Positions 19,465 through 27,256 of a DNA stretch of 43,510 nt are shown one piece after another. Numbering within the stretch: the first letter of the stretch is position 1; each line of letters begins with the position of its first letter. Position numbers and translations under genes: made by a program. Where the stretch lies: positions 1 to 43,510 of the forward strand of contig CADEDC010000052.1 in the NCBI GenBank assembly GCA_902825985.1. The letters run 5' to 3'. The notes under the pieces are model-generated. The model was not told the origin of the DNA. It ran no database searches and saw only the letters and a list, made by a program, of their open reading frames with translations. This stretch comes from an uncultured Acidobacteriota bacterium (GTDB taxonomy: Bacteria; Acidobacteriota; Vicinamibacteria; Vicinamibacterales; CAVVIG01).

Positions 19465-20076
19465 CTAGTGCGCCGTGTGAGCGGCCGGCGGGTGCGGCGT
19501 CGGCATATTGCTCGGATACACGCCGCCGAACTGCTTGTCGACGGCGGCGCGAATGTCGCGGACGGAGGCGCCCGAGGTGTGCATCTGCCGGGCGACCGTC
19601 GCCACGTCGATGCAGACCGCACAATCGAGGCCGTGTTCATCCCATTCGGTGACGTCGCCGTTGGCGGCGCGCGACTTCACGAAGCAGTCGGTGTTGCCCT
19701 CGTGTCCGGCGCGCTCGCAGCCGCAGAAACAGGGCACGTAGCTCGTGATCTCTGGATGTTCGGCCGCGAACTGATAGGCGGCGCGGACGACCTCTTCCGA
19801 GCGCGGCGGCGCGTAGCCCTGAAACGGAATCGGCGGATAGGTGGCCTGACTGTGCGGCCCAAATGCCGCCTTGGCCTGCGTCGACGCCACGATCTCGGCA
19901 CTCGGCTCCGGCCCGCCCGCCTTTTCAGCCGTCGCCGTGGTGGCACTGTCGGTCGAGCTGCCGGGCCAGAACATCAGGCCGCCAACCGCCGCAACAACGA
20001 CGACGATGCCGATGATGGCCGCCGGGCTGACGCCGCGCGACCCGCTGTGCTTCGAGCCAGTGACTTTCTTCGCCAT
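19465..20076 (-). CDS. Membrane-anchored PCYCGC-motif protein
   Basis: Cysteine-rich protein of 203 residues matching the PCYCGC domain family, whose biochemical role is not established. A basic N-terminus is followed by one membrane segment (about 18-36) and a flexible Ala/Pro linker. The folded part, presumably outside the cytoplasm, has PCFCGC (Cys116, 118, 120; Phe replaces the usual Tyr), then Cys131 and CAVC (Cys152, 155). It ends in a His-rich tail (PTPHPPAAHTAH) that could bind metal. It is the first gene of a pair with the hybrid histidine kinase, a context that hints at a redox or metal sensing link; that is inference. It is divergent from the EamA transporter gene. Confidence 0.83.
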   Translation of the reverse strand: MAKKVTGSKHSGSRGVSPAAIIGIVVVVAAVGGLMFWPGSSTDSATTATAEKAGGPEPSAEIVASTQAKAAFGPHSQATYPPIPFQGYAPPRSEEVVRAAYQFAAEHPEITSYVPCFCGCERAGHEGNTDCFVKSRAANGDVTEWDEHGLDCAVCIDVATVARQMHTSGASVRDIRAAVDKQFGGVYPSNMPTPHPPAAHTAH

Positions 20077-20194
20077 GCGTTCTTCCTCGCCAATCTCGGG
20101 TATCTGCGCCGCCGCCGCGGCGCGGTTTGCAGCATTCTAACGTGTTTCGCCCCCCGGCCCGACTGATCTACAGTGACGGTTTCCCCGGCTCCAG

Positions 20195-21091
20195 ATGTCC
20201 GCCAGACCCACCCCCGCCGACCCGGCCTTGCGACGCGCGTACGCCGCCTGGATTGTGGTCTGCCTGGTCTGGGGCACGACCTATCTCGCCATCCGCATCG
20301 CCCTCGAGACCGTGCCGCCGATGCTCATGGCGGCGATTCGCTGGATCGCGGCGGGCACGCTGCTGCTGGGCTTCTTGAAGCTCCGCGGGGTCGCCATCCC
20401 GACATCCGGCAGCTGGCCGGCGCTGGCACTGATCGGTATCCTGATGACCAGCTTCGGCAACGGAGCCGTCGTCTGGGCCGAACAAAGCATCCCGAGCGGG
20501 CTGACGGCGCTGCTGGTCGCCGCCGTGCCGTTCTGGATGGTCGGAGTCGAACGCCTGATGCCCAGACCCGAGCCGCTGACGCCACAGCGGCTCGTCGGAC
20601 TGTTGGTGGGCTTCACCGGTATCGTCCTGCTGGTGTGGCCCGAGCTGGCCCATCCCACCGGCCCCGGTGTGATCGCCGGGGCGGCTGCCACGCAGCTGGC
20701 CTGCGTCGGCTGGGCCATCGGCTCCAGCTACTCTCGGCGCCGCCAGTCGGGCGAAAACGTCATTGCTGCTGCGGCGGTGCAGATGCTGTTCGGCGGCGCG
20801 GCGTTGCTGGTCGTCGGGCTCCTGGCGGGCGAGTGGTCATCCCTGGCCTTCAACCTCCGAACGGGCACGGCGCTCGCCTATCTCGTGCTCGCCGGATCGA
20901 TTGCCGCCTTCTCGGCGTATCTGTACGCCCTGAAACACCTGCCGGTCGCCACGGTATCGCTGTATGCCTACGTCAATCCGGTGATTGCCGTGATTCTGGG
21001 AACGCTGACACTCGGCGAGCCCTTCAGTCCGCGGCTGGCGATTGCCGGGGCGATTGTCCTGCTCGGCATGGTGCTGGTCCGGCGGGCCTGA
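20195..21091 (+). CDS. EamA-family (DMT superfamily) metabolite transporter
   Basis: Inner-membrane permease of 298 residues with ten predicted hydrophobic segments arranged as two EamA repeats. The first starts at AAWIVVCLVWGTTYLAIRIAL and the second around GAAATQLACVGWAIGSSYSRR. The ending, YVNPVIAVILGTLTLGEPF followed by a last helix and RRA, is typical for YedA/RhaT-like exporters. Substrates in the family include amino acids, purines and other metabolites; none can be assigned here. ATG start at 20195; the gap to the divergent PCYCGC gene is 118 bases. A strong hairpin follows four bases after the stop. Confidence 0.9.
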   Translation: MSARPTPADPALRRAYAAWIVVCLVWGTTYLAIRIALETVPPMLMAAIRWIAAGTLLLGFLKLRGVAIPTSGSWPALALIGILMTSFGNGAVVWAEQSIPSGLTALLVAAVPFWMVGVERLMPRPEPLTPQRLVGLLVGFTGIVLLVWPELAHPTGPGVIAGAAATQLACVGWAIGSSYSRRRQSGENVIAAAAVQMLFGGAALLVVGLLAGEWSSLAFNLRTGTALAYLVLAGSIAAFSAYLYALKHLPVATVSLYAYVNPVIAVILGTLTLGEPFSPRLAIAGAIVLLGMVLVRRA

Positions 21092-21094
21092 CCC

Positions 21095-21139
21095 TCGAAC
21101 CGGCGCAGCCGCGGGTGCGGAGCAACTGTGCTGGTTCGA
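21095..21139. terminator. Bidirectional hairpin between convergent genes
   Basis: A 14-bp stem pairs TCGAACCGGCGCAG (21095-21108) with CTGTGCTGGTTCGA (21126-21139), with two G-U pairs on the plus-strand RNA. The loop contains a smaller CCGC/GCGG stem. It sits between the stops of the EamA gene and the Lmo0937-type gene, which converge here. No U-run follows. Confidence 0.62.
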
Positions 21140-21153
21140 CGGCCCGGGTTCTC

Positions 21154-21303
21154 TCACACGACGCGCCGGCCACTCACCAGGCGCACCAGGAACAGCACGA
21201 TGGCAACGACCAGCAGCACATAGATGAAGTTGCCGAGGGTATAGCCGCTCACGACACCAAGCAGCCAAAGCACCAGCAGAATCACGGCGATCGTCTCGAG
21301 CAT
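21154..21303 (-). CDS. Lmo0937-family small membrane protein
   Basis: A 49-residue gene I read directly from the minus strand. The translation begins MLETIAVILLVLWLLGVV, continues through SGYTLGNFIYVLL and ends in SGRRVV. It has two hydrophobic segments separated by a short turn, the known layout of the Lmo0937 family of tiny membrane proteins, which have no defined function. The ribosome site GGAGGGAG lies three bases before the ATG at 21303. The protein faces a strong hairpin at its 3' end. FabZ-like and RsbU-like genes are close, and relatives are often reported as stress-induced, but nothing in this sequence proves that. Confidence 0.82.
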   Translation of the reverse strand: MLETIAVILLVLWLLGVVSGYTLGNFIYVLLVVAIVLFLVRLVSGRRVV

Positions 21304-21414
21304 CGTCTCCCTCCAGCGCGAGCGGCTGCAACTTGGGTGCCCGGCGGCGGGCGTCGGCGATGCGGGCCCGACGTTCGCGCCGGGGAGGGGGTGCGAGCGG
21401 ACGCTGGAGCCGGA

Positions 21415-21894
21415 TCAGGATGGCGGTTGAGCTGTCGGGGACTTCTGTTCGGTGGCAGGACCGAGCGCGAAGGTCATCGTGCCGTCGACCACCGGCTTGC
21501 CGCCGACGCGCGCCACGCCTTTGAGCAGCCCCATGCGGCTGCGCAGGCGCAGCACCACGGCTTCAATCTCGACGACGTCGCCGGGATGGACCGGACGACG
21601 ATATCGCACCCGCTCGATCCCCATGAAGTAGATGAGACGCTGGCGGTTTTCCGGCTTCGCCAGAATCATGATCGCGCCGACCTGCGCCACCGCCTCGGTC
21701 AGGATGGTGGGCGGCAGCACCGGCGTGCCGTCGGCGGCATACGAGAGGTATCGCTCGTTCAGCGACACGTTCTTGATGCCGACGATACGCTTGTCGACCT
21801 CGAATTCCGTGATCCGGTCCACGAGCAGGAACGGCGAGCGGTGCGGCAGAATCCGCTCGATGGCGGCGTAATCCAGAGGCAGCGTCAGGTCCAT
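21415..21894 (-). CDS. FabZ-like hotdog-fold protein lacking the catalytic histidine
   Basis: Homologue of 3-hydroxyacyl-ACP dehydratase, 159 residues. The opening ILPHRSPFLLVDRI, the KNVSLNE strand, the helix ILTEAVAQVGAIM and GIERVRYRRPVHPGD all match FabZ. The active-site segment does not. The catalytic His of FabZ (in the usual GHFPxxPxMPG) aligns with Ala53 in SYAADGTPVLPP, and the PG turn is PP; the catalytic Glu remains as Glu67. I checked this against the DNA: Ala53 and Ala54 are both GCC. Dehydratase activity is therefore doubtful, and a thioesterase, acyl-ACP binding or other hotdog role is possible. The gene may be leaderless, with a TATAAT 12 bases before its ATG. Confidence 0.85.
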   Translation of the reverse strand: MDLTLPLDYAAIERILPHRSPFLLVDRITEFEVDKRIVGIKNVSLNERYLSYAADGTPVLPPTILTEAVAQVGAIMILAKPENRQRLIYFMGIERVRYRRPVHPGDVVEIEAVVLRLRSRMGLLKGVARVGGKPVVDGTMTFALGPATEQKSPTAQPPS

Positions 21895-21906
21895 GCGGGT
21901 GGAGAG

Positions 21907-21914
21907 ATTATACT
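21907..21914. promoter_or_regulatory. Overlapping divergent -10 boxes (FabZ-like / RsbU-like)
   Basis: The stretch ATTATACT reads TATAAT on the minus strand (21912-21907), toward the FabZ-like gene, and TATACT on the plus strand (21909-21914), toward the RsbU-like gene. Neither has a good -35. The minus-strand box is 12 bases from the ATG with no Shine-Dalgarno, which suggests a near-leaderless mRNA. Confidence 0.45.
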
Positions 21915-21944
21915 AGCGGGGCTTTCGCAACCGCCATTTCTCAC

Positions 21945-23744
21945 GTGACAGAACCCGGTCCGACCACCGCCACCCCAGCGAGCGCCCGCGAGCTCGTGAT
22001 CACCCTCTTCGAGCTGGGTCGAGAAGTCACGTCGGTCCTCGATCTCGACGAGCTGCTCCAGAAGATCCCGCAGCTCATCGCCAGATTGACGAAATTCACG
22101 GCATTTGCCGTATATCTGCTCGATGACGTGAAGGGCGAGCTGTCGGTCGCCTACTCGGTCGGCTACCCGGAGGAGCATGCCCGGGCGCTGCGGCTCCGGC
22201 TCGGACAGGGGCTGGTGGGCTCGGCGGTTGCCGAAGGGAAGCCGATCCTCGTCAACGACGTGCATGCGGACCCACGGTACGTCGAGGCCGTGCCCGGATC
22301 GAACGCCGAACTCGTCGCGCCCCTGCGCCGGAAGGGGAGGGTCATCGGCGCGCTGAATCTGCTGAGCGACACACCCGGCCAGTTCACCGAGATCGACGAG
22401 ATGATCCTGCGCCAGTTCGGCGCGCACGTCGCTGTCGCCATCGAGAACGCCCGGCTGTTCGAGCAGGAGCGGGAGTACACGGCCACTCTCGAGGCGCTGT
22501 CGGACGTTGCGCGCGAATTCGGCTCGATTCTCAATCTCGACGAGCTGCTCACGCGCATCGCCAACCTCACGCGCCGTGTCATCGACTACCGCACCTTCGG
22601 TATCCTGCTGATCGACGAGGAGACGCAGGAGCTCGAGATGAAGGTGGCGGTGCGCTACGGGTCGTCCAGCATCCCGCACCGGACGAAGGTCGGCACCGGT
22701 CTCGTCGGCTACGCCGCCAAGCACAAGGAAGTGGTGCTGGTGCCGGACGTCTCCCGCGATCCGCGCTACATCAACCTGGTGACCGACGTGCGTTCCGAGC
22801 TCGTCATCCCGCTGCTCGTGAAGGACCGTTGCATCGGCGTCTTCGACCTCGAGAGCCCCGAGCTCGACGCGTTCACGAAGAATCACGTCGAGATCCTCAC
22901 ATTGCTGGCCAGTCAGGCCGCCGTGGCGATCGAGAACGCACGCCTCTACGAGACGATCCGCACGAATGAGATCCGGCTCGAGAAGGAGGTCCGTTTCGCC
23001 CAGCGGGTGCAGGCGGCGCTGCTGCCGACCGAACTGCCGAAACGCATGAAGGGCGTCGACGTGGCGGCGCGCTTCGATCCGGCCCGCGAACTCGGCGGCG
23101 ACCTGTATGACTTCCTCGCCCCCGAGCCGAACAGCCTGGTGGTGGCTGTCGGTGACGTGTCGGGCAAGGGCGTTCCGGCGGCGCTGTACAGCGCTTTTGC
23201 CGGCGAGCTGGTGCGCTCGCGCACCTTCCGCCGCCGCTACGCGCCAGAGCGGTCGAGCCCGGCCGGCGTCCTGGCGTCCATGAACACGATTCTCTACCAG
23301 CGCCAGCTCGAGGAGTACTACTGCACGCTCTGCTATGCCGTCTTCGACTTCAAGCGGCGCAGCGTCACGATGGCGAACTCGGGTCTCCCGTACCCGGTAC
23401 GCTGCCGCATCGACAAGGCCGACGGCGGCAGCCGGGCATGCGCTCAGTCAATCGAGCTGGCCGGAGTGCCGCTCGGATCGTTCCCGGGCTCGACCTACGA
23501 CGAGGTGACCTTCGACCTCGCAGCCGGAGACCTCTACGTGTTCTGTTCGGATGGCGTGTTCGAGGCGCACAACGCCGTCAACGACGAGTTCGGATCGTCA
23601 CGGCTCCTCGCGGTGGTCGAGGCGCACGCGCATGGCAGCGCCAGGGAAATCGTCGACGCGATCTTCGCCGCGGTTCACGACTTCAGAGGCGAGACACCGC
23701 CGAATGACGACATGACGGCGGTCGCGCTGCGGGTTACCGCTTGA
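21945..23744 (+). CDS. Tandem-GAF PP2C/SpoIIE-type phosphatase (RsbU-like)
   Basis: Serine/threonine phosphatase of the PPM family that in known systems dephosphorylates anti-anti-sigma proteins. The 599 residues comprise GAF domain 1 (about 30-175), GAF domain 2 (about 190-335), a coiled linker with the typical RFAQRVQAALLPTELPK and a SpoIIE catalytic domain (about 370-598). The metal-binding acidic residues are seen in GGDLYDFL, GDVSGKGVPAAL and the final PPNDDMTAVAL. GTG start at 21945. No RsbW kinase or STAS protein is nearby, so its target is unknown. It is divergent from the FabZ-like gene across 50 bases that carry overlapping -10 boxes. Its 3' end overlaps a convergent lipoprotein gene by 11 bases. 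Confidence 0.92.
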   Translation: MTEPGPTTATPASARELVITLFELGREVTSVLDLDELLQKIPQLIARLTKFTAFAVYLLDDVKGELSVAYSVGYPEEHARALRLRLGQGLVGSAVAEGKPILVNDVHADPRYVEAVPGSNAELVAPLRRKGRVIGALNLLSDTPGQFTEIDEMILRQFGAHVAVAIENARLFEQEREYTATLEALSDVAREFGSILNLDELLTRIANLTRRVIDYRTFGILLIDEETQELEMKVAVRYGSSSIPHRTKVGTGLVGYAAKHKEVVLVPDVSRDPRYINLVTDVRSELVIPLLVKDRCIGVFDLESPELDAFTKNHVEILTLLASQAAVAIENARLYETIRTNEIRLEKEVRFAQRVQAALLPTELPKRMKGVDVAARFDPARELGGDLYDFLAPEPNSLVVAVGDVSGKGVPAALYSAFAGELVRSRTFRRRYAPERSSPAGVLASMNTILYQRQLEEYYCTLCYAVFDFKRRSVTMANSGLPYPVRCRIDKADGGSRACAQSIELAGVPLGSFPGSTYDEVTFDLAAGDLYVFCSDGVFEAHNAVNDEFGSSRLLAVVEAHAHGSAREIVDAIFAAVHDFRGETPPNDDMTAVALRVTA

Positions 23745-24096
23745 TGTAGAGCGACTGCTCGCGCAGGTGCAGACCGACGGCCCGCCCGCCGAGTACCGCG
23801 ATGTCTTCGACGCGCCCCTTGACACGAACGCGGGCTCCCCGGGTTGGGGTACGGTGGTTCTGCGACAGGACGATCACCTCGCCGGTCCCGTCATCGACGC
23901 GATACATCGCGTAGGGAACGAGCGGCACGCTGAACGCATTCGTGACCACGCCGTCGATGCTGACGGAATGATTCTGGTAGCGTCCGGGGTTGCCGCGAAG
24001 GTCGGCGACCCGTGCGGAGCGCAGCGCGTGCGCACACCCGTTCACGGTGACGAGCAGCAGAACCAGCAGCGAGAGGCGTGTGACCCGGCGGCGCAT
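23734..24096 (-). CDS. Small predicted lipoprotein with OB-fold-like domain
   Basis: Unnamed protein of 120 residues. ATG 24096 is preferred over ATG 24123 because GAGGGAG lies 11 bases before it and the upstream ATG has no ribosome site. The protein has a basic start, the hydrophobic run LSLLVLLLVTV and a lipobox NGC. The mature part reads like a single OB-fold: LRGNPGRYQNHSVSIDGVV, a central YRVDDGTGEVIVLS strand pair and RVRVKGRVEDI. Similar OB-fold lipoproteins bind nucleic acid, sugars or protein partners, but no function can be given. It overlaps the RsbU-like gene tail to tail by 11 bases. Confidence 0.7.
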   Translation of the reverse strand: MRRRVTRLSLLVLLLVTVNGCAHALRSARVADLRGNPGRYQNHSVSIDGVVTNAFSVPLVPYAMYRVDDGTGEVIVLSQNHRTPTRGARVRVKGRVEDIAVLGGRAVGLHLREQSLYIKR

Positions 24097-24332
24097 GATG
24101 TGTCTGGCTCCCTCGGACGGCATCGCTGCTGATGACCCGCAGCACCTGGAACAGCGGCCGCGCCGGATCGTGGGAATTGAAGGACGGGATACGGCGGTGC
24201 CAGCGCCTGCCTGAAGTTACGTATCCCGGTGATCCGACGCGACCGCACAGTCCATCATCAAAGTGCGTGCCCACGGCCGAGACGCGATTTCTCTAGGAAA
24301 ACTCCGGGCCGTGCCCGCGGTCGCCGGCACAC

Positions 24333-24364
24333 CCGTCCTGTTGCGGGGACGCCAGACAGGACGG
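24333..24364 (-). terminator. Hairpin downstream of glnA
   Basis: Perfect 9-bp inverted repeat CCGTCCTGT (24333-24341) / ACAGGACGG (24356-24364) with a 14-base loop, 31 bases after the glnA stop. No U-run. The rest of the 300-base gap (24097-24395) shows no gene. Confidence 0.45.
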
Positions 24365-24395
24365 CCCGTCGCCTTCGCCTTCGCGGGGCGGGTTG

Positions 24396-25751
24396 TCAGT
24401 AGATCCCGAGATAGCGCTGCACTTCCCACGGCGACACGTGCTTGATGTAGTCGAGCCACTCCTCACGCTTGGCCTCGACGAAGTGTTCGAAGAGGTGATC
24501 GCCCAGGGTTTCGCGAACCAGGTCGTCCTTCTCGAGTTCGTCGAGCGCCTCACTCAGATTGCCGGGCAGCTCGTCGATTCGAAGATGCCGCCGCTCCCGA
24601 TGGCTCATCTTGAAGATGTTCTTGTTGATGGGAGGGCCAGGGTCGAGCTGCTTCTCGATGCCTTCGAGTCCGGCCCGCAGCACGACTGCCAGCGCCAGGT
24701 ACGGGTTGCACGACGGATCCGGCATGCGCAGCTCGATCCCCGTGGCATTGCCGCGCGCCGCCGGCACCCGGACCAAGGGACTGCGATTGCGCTCCGACCA
24801 GGCGACGCTCGTGGGAGCTTCGAAGCCGGGCACCAGACGCTTGTACGAGTTCACCAGCGGATTCGTGATGGCGCAGAAGCCCTTGGCGTGTCGCAGGATG
24901 CCGCCGATGAAATACAGACAGGCCGGGCTGAGCTGCATCGGCCCGTCGCTGTCGAAGAAGATATTGTCGTCGCCGGCAAACAGCGACATGTGGGTGTGCA
25001 TGCCCGACCCGTTGATGCCATACACGGGTTTGGGCATGAAGGTCGCGTGCAGGCCATGGCGGGCGGCGACGTTCTTCACCACGAATCGGAACGTGCTGAT
25101 GTTGTCGGCGGCCACCAGCGCGTCGTCGTAGCGGAGATCGATCTCGTGCTGGCCGGGGGCGACCTCGTGATGCGCAGCCTCCACCTGTGAGCCCATCGCC
25201 TGCAACGCCAGGACGATTTCGCGCCGCACGTCCTCGCCGGTGTCGACCGGGCTGAGATCGAAGTAGCTGGCGGCGTCGTTGGTCGCGGTCGTCGGCACGC
25301 CGTTCCGCATCTGGAACAGGAAGAACTCGATTTCCGGGCCGGCCTTCATCGAGATGCCCCGGATCGAGGCCATGGCCAGCACCTTCTTCAACGTCGTCCG
25401 CGGGCAGCCGTCGAACGGCTCGCCATCGGGGGTGTGGATGTCGCAGATCATCCGCGCAACGCTCTCGCCGGTCGGCGCGGTCCACGGAAACACGCGAAAC
25501 GTCGACAGGTCGGGTTTCAGGTACATATCCGACTCTTCGATCCGGACGAACCCCTCAATCGACGATCCGTCGAACATCACCTCGCCGTTCAACGCCTGTT
25601 CGAACTGTCGTTCGGCGACCTCCACGTTCTTGATCGTGCCGAGAATGTCGGTGAACTGCAGGCGCATGAACCGGACCTTCTCGCGCTCGATGCGCTCGAA
25701 GACATGTGCTTTGGTGACGGCTCCCGTCGCAAAGCCGCTGGATTTGGCCAT
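24396..25751 (-). CDS. glnA: Glutamine synthetase, type I
   Basis: ATP-dependent synthesis of glutamine from glutamate and ammonia. The 451-residue length and sequence fit the GSI-alpha (Bacillus-like) branch. The N-terminal beta-grasp domain has RLQFTDILGTIKNVEV, then FDGSSIEGF. The catalytic domain has PEIEFFLF, EVAPGQHEIDLR, GSGMHTHMSLF, NSYKRLVPGFEAPTSVAW, NRSPLVRVP and the metal-binding ELRMPDPSCNPYLAL. The adenylylation-site tyrosine segment of the GSI-beta type is absent, so control by GlnE-type adenylylation is unlikely. A TAGAAT hexamer sits only six bases before the ATG and no Shine-Dalgarno is seen. Upstream on the same strand is a GAF sensor gene; no glnB or amtB is in the window. 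Confidence 0.96.
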   Translation of the reverse strand: MAKSSGFATGAVTKAHVFERIEREKVRFMRLQFTDILGTIKNVEVAERQFEQALNGEVMFDGSSIEGFVRIEESDMYLKPDLSTFRVFPWTAPTGESVARMICDIHTPDGEPFDGCPRTTLKKVLAMASIRGISMKAGPEIEFFLFQMRNGVPTTATNDAASYFDLSPVDTGEDVRREIVLALQAMGSQVEAAHHEVAPGQHEIDLRYDDALVAADNISTFRFVVKNVAARHGLHATFMPKPVYGINGSGMHTHMSLFAGDDNIFFDSDGPMQLSPACLYFIGGILRHAKGFCAITNPLVNSYKRLVPGFEAPTSVAWSERNRSPLVRVPAARGNATGIELRMPDPSCNPYLALAVVLRAGLEGIEKQLDPGPPINKNIFKMSHRERRHLRIDELPGNLSEALDELEKDDLVRETLGDHLFEHFVEAKREEWLDYIKHVSPWEVQRYLGIY

Positions 25752-25757
25752 GCGAAA

Positions 25758-25763
25758 ATTCTA
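25758..25763 (-). promoter_or_regulatory. -10-like TAGAAT adjacent to the glnA start
   Basis: The minus-strand hexamer TAGAAT ends six bases before the glnA ATG, overlapping TATAGA by a register shift. With no Shine-Dalgarno in between, a leaderless glnA transcript is possible. No clear -35 is seen. Confidence 0.28.
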
Positions 25764-25824
25764 TACGGAGCCGTCGGTGCGCGGAGCACCCTGTGGGTGG
25801 GTGGGGGCGGGACGCGCCCGTCGC

Positions 25825-27120
25825 CTAGGCGGAGGCGACGCGGGTCATCGGCTGGTCGCTGTCTTCGGCTTCCTCGGACTGCAGGACCGATTCGGCAAGC
25901 ACGCCGGCCAGCTGCGACGCGACGATGGCGGCCAGGGCCTGGACGCCGTCGGACGCCTCGCCGCCGTTCTTGATCTCGGCGGTCAGCGCACCGATGCAGC
26001 CGTTTGGCGTCAGCATCGGGGCAGCCAGCGCTCCACTCGCCATTCCCGGACGTGTCAGCACGATCTGCAGCTTGCCGGTTCTGAACGCCGCCGCGGCGGC
26101 ATTGTCGCCGGTTCGCGGCACGTGCGGCATGCGGGCGAGGGCATGCGGCGAATAGCCGTGCGCGAGCACCGGCCGGAGCGCCGAGGCGCCGGGCGCGCCG
26201 ACCCAGACGACCAGGCCCGAGGCGTCGAGTACTTCGGCGGCGCGTCCCAGCAGGCGGGTGAGCTCGTCGAGATCGCGGGCGCGATTCAGCTCCTGGCACA
26301 GCTCTGCAGCGGCCGTCAGCACGGGGACCGCGTCGCGCGGCAGGTCTGGCGCCACCGGGGCCTGAGGGGGCACGACCGGTTCGAGGTTCGCCGGTGCGGC
26401 GGCCGGTTCGGATGGCGCAGCGGTGCGGCCGACCGTGCCAGCCGCGCCGATCGCGTCGACGGCGAGGCCCGTGCCCGTCCGATGCACAGGTGCTGCGCTG
26501 TCCGTCGCCTGCGCGACCGCGTTCGACCGACGGGGTGCGGCGACCAGCAGCGCGATGGCGAGCGCTGCGAACCCGATTGCGGCGCTCGCCGCGTAGACCT
26601 GCTGGTGGCGCGTCGCCGCTTCCGCGGCATCGAACGCGACGTACTCTGCGTGGCGGGCCGCCTCCACGTGGCGGGCCGCCATCGCCGCCGTTTCACCGCC
26701 CTCGGAGAAGACGACGTCGGCCGCCATCAGGGCCTGATCGCTGGTGAGGTACTGCCGCGCGCGCGTGTCGATGGCGCGGACGTCGGCCGCCGTATCGGTA
26801 GCGTCGCTCAGCGCCTGCCGGCCCTCATCCGTGACCACGATCGTGTCGAGCTCGGCGATGCGCGTCGCGACATCGCTCAGCAGCGCATCGACCCGCGACA
26901 TCCAGAAGCCGAGCCCCTGTCCCGGCGCGACGTATCCCTGTTGGGCCGCTTTCACGCCCGTCAACGCAGCCGCGGTCTCGCGCGCGACCACATCGAACGC
27001 GCGCAGGGCGCTTCGGCGGGCGGTGAGCTGTTGTTCGGATTGCAGAACGAAGAGTGCCGCCGCCCCGAAGGCGACCCACACAGTCACGCCGAGCGCCAGC
27101 TTCGCCGAAGATGATCTCAT
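25825..27120 (-). CDS. Membrane-anchored GAF-domain sensor without output domain
   Basis: Unnamed protein of 431 residues. Membrane segment 1 is at about 8-26. An extracytoplasmic helical region rich in Ala, Arg and Asp follows (about 28-175, similar in layout to four-helix-bundle sensor domains). Membrane segment 2 is about 176-195, then comes a Pro/Ala-rich linker (about 200-262) and a GAF domain (about 265-410). No kinase, cyclase, phosphatase or methyl-accepting domain follows. It may pass a signal by protein contact, or be a degenerate sensor. Start ATG 27120; the gene lies between dsbD-like and glnA on the same strand with gaps of 136 and 73 bases. Confidence 0.7.
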   Translation of the reverse strand: MRSSSAKLALGVTVWVAFGAAALFVLQSEQQLTARRSALRAFDVVARETAAALTGVKAAQQGYVAPGQGLGFWMSRVDALLSDVATRIAELDTIVVTDEGRQALSDATDTAADVRAIDTRARQYLTSDQALMAADVVFSEGGETAAMAARHVEAARHAEYVAFDAAEAATRHQQVYAASAAIGFAALAIALLVAAPRRSNAVAQATDSAAPVHRTGTGLAVDAIGAAGTVGRTAAPSEPAAAPANLEPVVPPQAPVAPDLPRDAVPVLTAAAELCQELNRARDLDELTRLLGRAAEVLDASGLVVWVGAPGASALRPVLAHGYSPHALARMPHVPRTGDNAAAAAFRTGKLQIVLTRPGMASGALAAPMLTPNGCIGALTAEIKNGGEASDGVQALAAIVASQLAGVLAESVLQSEEAEDSDQPMTRVASA

Positions 27121-27256
27121 TCAGGTCGTCTCTGAACGTGCTCACGCGATCAGTCCGGACAGAGTACCACAACACGATCCGCGCCCGACCCACGTCGGAC
27201 GCGAATTTGTTCGGTGCGCTCGGGATTTTTCTGTGGACGAGGCCTGGCCGGTCGAC

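Noticed and set aside
25279..27114. A 611-residue plus-strand frame opposite glnA and the GAF sensor
   Set aside because: Composition is that of a shadow frame and it spans two minus-strand genes, one of them certain (glnA).
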